Shown here: positions 38,701-44,700 of the stretch, piece by piece
How positions within the stretch are numbered: position 1 is the first letter of the stretch
Layout: each line of letters starts with the position of its first letter
From: Lingula anatina
Lineage: Eukaryota > Brachiopoda > Lingulata > Lingulida > Lingulidae
Reading direction: 5' to 3'
DNA: 64,000 nt
Assembly (NCBI RefSeq): GCF_001039355.2
Contig: NW_019775710.1
Span: 99,177-163,176 of the forward strand
The notes under the pieces: generated by a model
What the model was told of the DNA's origin: nothing
Database searches by the model: none
Seen by the model: only the letters and a program-made list of their open reading frames with translations
Position numbers and translations under genes: made by a program

Positions 38701-41700
38701 ATGATAAAGGGAATGTTGATTGCATTACATTGTGTTGTGACCACAGCATGCAGCAAATCAATTAGGTTTTGCCTGACTGCAAGCAATTTTGTGACCAAAA
38801 CTTTGTGTATCAACAGTTCTGTGGATAGTGACATCCAGATCTGTTCACACAAGGCCAGAACAGAGTGAATACGACCCCGTTCCAAAACATGTTCTGTGTG
38901 AACACCACCTTGCATCTTTGGAAGCTTTTTCAGCAGCTGTAGTGTTGATGTTGATGGGTTATTATATACCAGTGTAGTAAGAAAACTGCTTTCTATATAA
39001 GGCTTGGCTATACCATTGCTGCCTGCTAAACCACAGTTTGAAGATCACAGAACCTGCTTTATGGTGCTTGTTATTTGCCGACAAAACTACTTGCGGATGT
39101 AGTTAAAAGGTGTGTTGCCCAGATCATAAAAAGTTCTAATGAGGATAAGTGAACTTTTGCCAGACTTGTACAAGGGGATGTCATTGTGTTTTGTGTGCAT
39201 GTATTTCTTTGTATACCTGGATACGTGTTTCATTTCCTATACCTGTATGTATATTTACTTCAATTATCTTTCTTTATCTCTTTCTTAAATAACTGTATCC
39301 TTACCACCATATCCAGTGGACTCAATAAATACATTCACATATACTTGGAAAATGAGCTGATTTTAGTACGATTTTTATTAATGCACAAGGTAACCAAAAG
39401 CAAAATGTATATGTTACCACAGCAGTTGATCTGTACCATAAATGTCAAAATGATAAGTCCAAGAATATTCAACTAAAGAAGTGTTCAACTTTGAGTAAAG
39501 GAAAAAAAACTCCTCAATCTTTCCACTTTAAACTTTTCATCACAACATTTCATCCTGTTGGATGGCACATGTCTCAGTCAGTTCATCTAAAGTGAAGTAA
39601 TCTGGTGCATGACTCAATCACATTTCTGCGGGTAGTAAGTTTAATCATCTTTTTTTTCTGCTAGAAACCAAAGTCTGGGTGGAGGTTCTTCTAAATCTTA
39701 ACTGAGGTTTTGTTTATTTTGTTATCTGGCAAAACAGGATTGCTTTCTCTGCACATTTTTAAAATATTCAGAACATATAAATAAGATTTTTTTTTTATTA
39801 ACATGAGGCGACAGGGGTAAAAATAGAGATGTAACTAATACTATCAAATGAAACTGAACTATCCTATTCTAATATTTGGTCATTCAAATCAAAGCATTCC
39901 ACAGGTAATGGGGAATCCAGTGTAGTTTTCACCTGAAGTACCTCACATTTGACTTACTGTGAACTTTTCTCCCTTATCTTTTCACAGGTACCATATGCAT
40001 GTGGCAGTGTTCAGACCTGTCTTAAATCAGAACGATGTTAGACCTAAAATGTGTCATCAAATTATCAAATGGCTTCATAATTCAGAGAGAGGATTTCAGA
40101 GAGCCTACATTATTTTATAATATTCTAGCAGAAAATCAGTCTGAAAGTGCCAAGCCACTTTCATGTTAAAACAGTATTAGAACTGGTTGCTTTCTACAGA
40201 TATGCATCTAAAAGAACCCTTGACTGTTGGTGCATCAAGATATGACATGCAAATTTAAGGAAAATTAAATCAAAATGTAACAGTTCTAACAAATATTTTT
40301 CATCTTCATAGCTGTGCTTAAATTTGGCTAATTGGGTTAATATCATATGGAGTATTTTTGTATCTATAACCCCAGCTTCATAAAAGCATACTGGAACTGT
40401 TTTACTACAAAATCTGAATTTATGGTGAAATTTGCTTGTTTTCTTGTTATGCCCTCTGTAATTCTATATTTTCATCCTAAATTAATTTGTTAAATATAAA
40501 GATTGCATTCATATATATATATATATTCTACAATCCAAAACTGTAAGAACGGCAACATTCCAAAACATTTTTTTTCACTTTTTGTTTATTTCAGCACATT
40601 CAAGGTCACAGAGATTCCCCAACTTTCCTTATCTTGCAGACATATGCTGGGAATGTTTCTGCAATTAGCTGCAAGATACAGGGACCATATCTACCTTTCT
40701 CTGCCTATCTCTTTGCTTTTTCATGCGTCACGAGGTCACGGGCCAAATTACTTAGAGGATGAAGACCTAGATAGAGAGAGTTCCATGCATTTTGATGATG
40801 GAGTAGTGCAATTTTGTAGAAATTAACCATCTCATTATTAACTGATAAAAGAAAATATGGTGAAAGAAATGCTGTGTCAGATTTAATTGAAACATTTGTG
40901 CTAATAATTGATATGTTTTGGGAAGTATTCCATGTATTGGAAAATATTCCAAATCAATGGCTGCAAAATAGAAATTAACATTTTCATGTCAGCATTTTCC
41001 TCTTAGACTATTTTTTCAATTCATTTTTTCTTTTTCCGTGAATGTGCTTTAGAAGTTTTTCTTTTAACTTTTTGGCTCAACATGAAGGAATAGCTCAGGT
41101 TTAAACTGATTTTCACACACACCACTCAAATGATATATTTTCAACCAGGTTGCAGATTTTATGTGTATAACAGCAGGACAGCAGGCACTTGAATATCCCA
41201 CTTTCCCACTATCATCAAAATCATTTAACACCAAGTATCACCTGTGTAGTTGAGATGCCAGCAGTAAAGACCACTACACCTGCCCTATCAATATCAATAA
41301 GTCTAATATAAGCAACTGACAGTTTCATCTAAGGTTAAGGATTTCTCCATCTTCATTCCAAGCTAACAGATCCCATAATATTAGGCCTCTTAGGGATCAA
41401 TGTTCCTTAAAACCTATGATAACTTCTTCAAAAAACACCAAGGAATTTGACAGAAAAGTAAAAGATACTGTTCTGCAGGCCTTTTAAGGTCCCTAAATGA
41501 CACACTAGGTTCCAAATGAAAGAGTATTCGTTATAAAAAAAAAAAGATTCACATTTCAACCAAGCCTATCATTTGCACAATTCAATTACTTTACCCAGCT
41601 TAAATGTATTGCTTCATATATCACATTGCTAATGGGCTCATTCACATGTACTGGAACACAGTACAATAGTTACTGGAATCTTTACATATAACTGTAGTAT

Positions 41701-44700
41701 AAAGTCACTGTGACAGCATGATCAGGTCAAATAATGTTTGTTAAAGGGAAGCACCATTTTCACATTTCCCCCTCTTATATATAAGTTGTAAGATATTGTG
41801 TGAACACAAGCTTAATTTTTTTTACTTCAACTGTTCCCTTAACAGTCAAAAACCAGTAACAACTGGACAAAAAAATTGCTCCAGCTTGCAGCATAGTATG
41901 CTTAGAGTAATACAACCAAAATTTCCTTTATCATAATCACACATTGAATGGGTCTAGTGTAAATGCATTAAAATTCCTTGAAACTTTATCAACATTTGGG
42001 TTGGGCAATACTACATGCAAAAGGCAGAAATGTCTTTTGATAAGGAAGGAAAATGGCCTCAAGTTAGCGAGCATTTACTTATGTCTCTGGATAATTCCAG
42101 TACAACAACCAACAGTATTCTTTGATCTAGGTACAGGAGATATCTTGGAGAAGATCTTATATTAGAGAGAAACAGCAAATTTTCTAAGTGATATAATTAA
42201 TATCTCTTCCAAGCACAAACAAGATAATTATATCAATATTTTAAAATTTAATAATTTTTTAGTTCAGTGGACAAGGGCTGAGATTGTATTTAAAAATAGT
42301 CCTGGACTGGTTTTCCATGAGTGGAACATAAGTCACTTTACTCCAAGAACTAACAGAAAATCAGGATAAGTTGTTTTGAGCTGTTGAACCTTTTATCAGG
42401 ACTGTTTTTTAAGCCCCCGCCCTGCCCTGGGCCAAGGACAAAATTGGTTTTATTAATAAATTTATCAATCATCCTTGAGTGTCAAAAAAGATGAAATAAT
42501 CAAATTTAGTTCAACAATTATTACTGTAAAAATGTCCCCATTCTCTATCAATGTTATCAGCTATTTCCTTACGTAAAAAATTGAGTTGCATTCTTTTTTA
42601 TGTGAAAACCTTAACATGATACTGTTGTCTAAAATCAAGCACTATTTATAACGAATATCGGGGAGGGCACCCGTCTCGTCTACATTCAATAACCTTTAGA
42701 CGGAGCACAACGCTGGTGAATAAAGCTGTCTGGTATGGCTTGATAATATTCACTGACCTATATAGGAGATGTGATGGAATGTCCTGCACCATTATGTATG
42801 TAGATCACCATGTGTTATACACCTTGGTCATACTAATGCACCGGTGTCAGCGTGCCATTGGAAAGCTGTATAAATATATTGTCATAGGGATGGTATGGGT
42901 GTTAGCGAGTTAGTTTTAATTATTTTTTTCATATTCAAATGCACTTGTACACAAGAAAGTTTGAGTCATCTAGAAATATTCTCTGTGTTAATCTGTAATA
43001 AAGATCATTGCTTTATTAAAATAGGATGTTTTTATATTTCAAATTCCATCTTCTATTTTTCTTTTATTTCATCTTATGTATCTTAACTATTATTTGGTAA
43101 TATTTTTTGGTTGTATACATCAAAACGTATAACATGCACAAGTCAACCTTGAAATACATTCCAAGTCATAATGTCAAGACAGTGAGTGTTTGATGCTGAA
43201 TGATATATATGAGAAGGTTTACTTTAAATTGTTTTGCTGGACTTTTTGACATAGAAAATGTCCCAGGTATTTTAATCAGTACTTAAGGTGCAATGAAGAT
43301 ACATGGTGGAAACTTCACACAGATTGTCATAGTAACCCTCAATTGGACTATGGTTGTACACATGACAGTCATGTGACCATATACTGTCTCTTACCCTGTC
43401 AATGCATGAAATAAATTGATGACGATCAAATGTTTTTTTGTTTTGTTTTGTTTTGTTTTGTTTTGTTTGTCTTTTCATTTCCCCTTTTGTTTTGACTGGC
43501 AGTACTTTTAATAAAATAAACAATTTGTAAATGGCACTCATTTCTGTTCTTCTATGTTCCCTATACAAATGTGGAATAAAAAAAGTGTGAATTTGTTCAT
43601 AAAAATATTTTCATTGCTGTTCCTTTGTAAATGGAAAAAAGACCTGCTGAGGGGGAGGGGGGGGGGAAGAAAGGGGGTAATGCAATATATATCTCACCTG
43701 TGGCACTCCAAGATATTTCTCTGCAGCTTCCATGGCCTCTTTGGCATTCTCCACAGCATTTTTGGGGTTCCAGTCTTCCCAGTCTGGGCACAGACCTGAA
43801 ATATGCATCAAGTCATTGTGTTAGGTGAGCCAGTGTGTTGGAGAATACCTTATATTATACAATACATAATGCTAGATGTGATACTGTGTTTATGCTGCAG
43901 GGAAATTAGCTGTGTTTATATGTGATATGTACCGTCTTCTATATTCCCCTCTAATAAACATGTCGCATTTTTGATTTTATTTTTATTTATTTACTTTTTT
44001 TTGCTCTACACTCATTTAACTTTAATCTCTTCAAGATGTCTTTTCAGACTTTATGCAGATACTTTTGTAATGGCATATGGGATATTTTGTATATGTTCTG
44101 AGTTTGAAAGATTAAGTCATTTGATAATTGGCTCATTCCTGTGGTCACTCAGCTTTTTGTCAAGCATAATATATCCCTACTTTTGTATGTCATAACATTA
44201 CCAATATATCACACATAATTTAACATAAATCTTTACTCTTGACAGCACACACCACACATGTATTATTTATATTATGTGAACAGAGCAATGATTATAACCT
44301 CCATAGTTGAAGAGTATCAATTATACGCTTGATTTGTTATGATGAGGGCACATTTGATATCCTTTCCTCTTCATAACACATAAACGTAAATCTGTTGAAT
44401 TCTTTCAACAGGGCAATCTTTACAACCTCCACTGCTGAAGAGCACCAACCTGGTCCCATAGCGTCCACCAGAGCGCCAATAGCGCGGCCATCATTCCAGT
44501 CACTGGTAAAATTACTGATTGGCAAATCTGGAACTTTTCCTTGAATCCAGCCGAGCAAACGCTGTTTGGGTGTTGGGCCTGAATATAGCACAAAAGTTTT
44601 GTTTAAAACCATGTGGTAACAGCTTCAGTGACATATTAATATATGTGATGGGGCTAAATTTTCAAAGGTTTGTAATTGCTCCTGTGCTGTGTCATACTTT

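Larger units (their letters stand above)
35667..43697. other. 8-kb intron within CH2
   Basis: The largest intron bounded on both sides in the window. It contains the AAT microsatellite at its 3' splice site, poly(T) and (CT)n tracts (36594-36616, 38338-38445), a small tandem duplication near 37270-37332 and a TTTTG pentamer run (43435-43468). Open frames in it are short and unsupported. Confidence 0.65.
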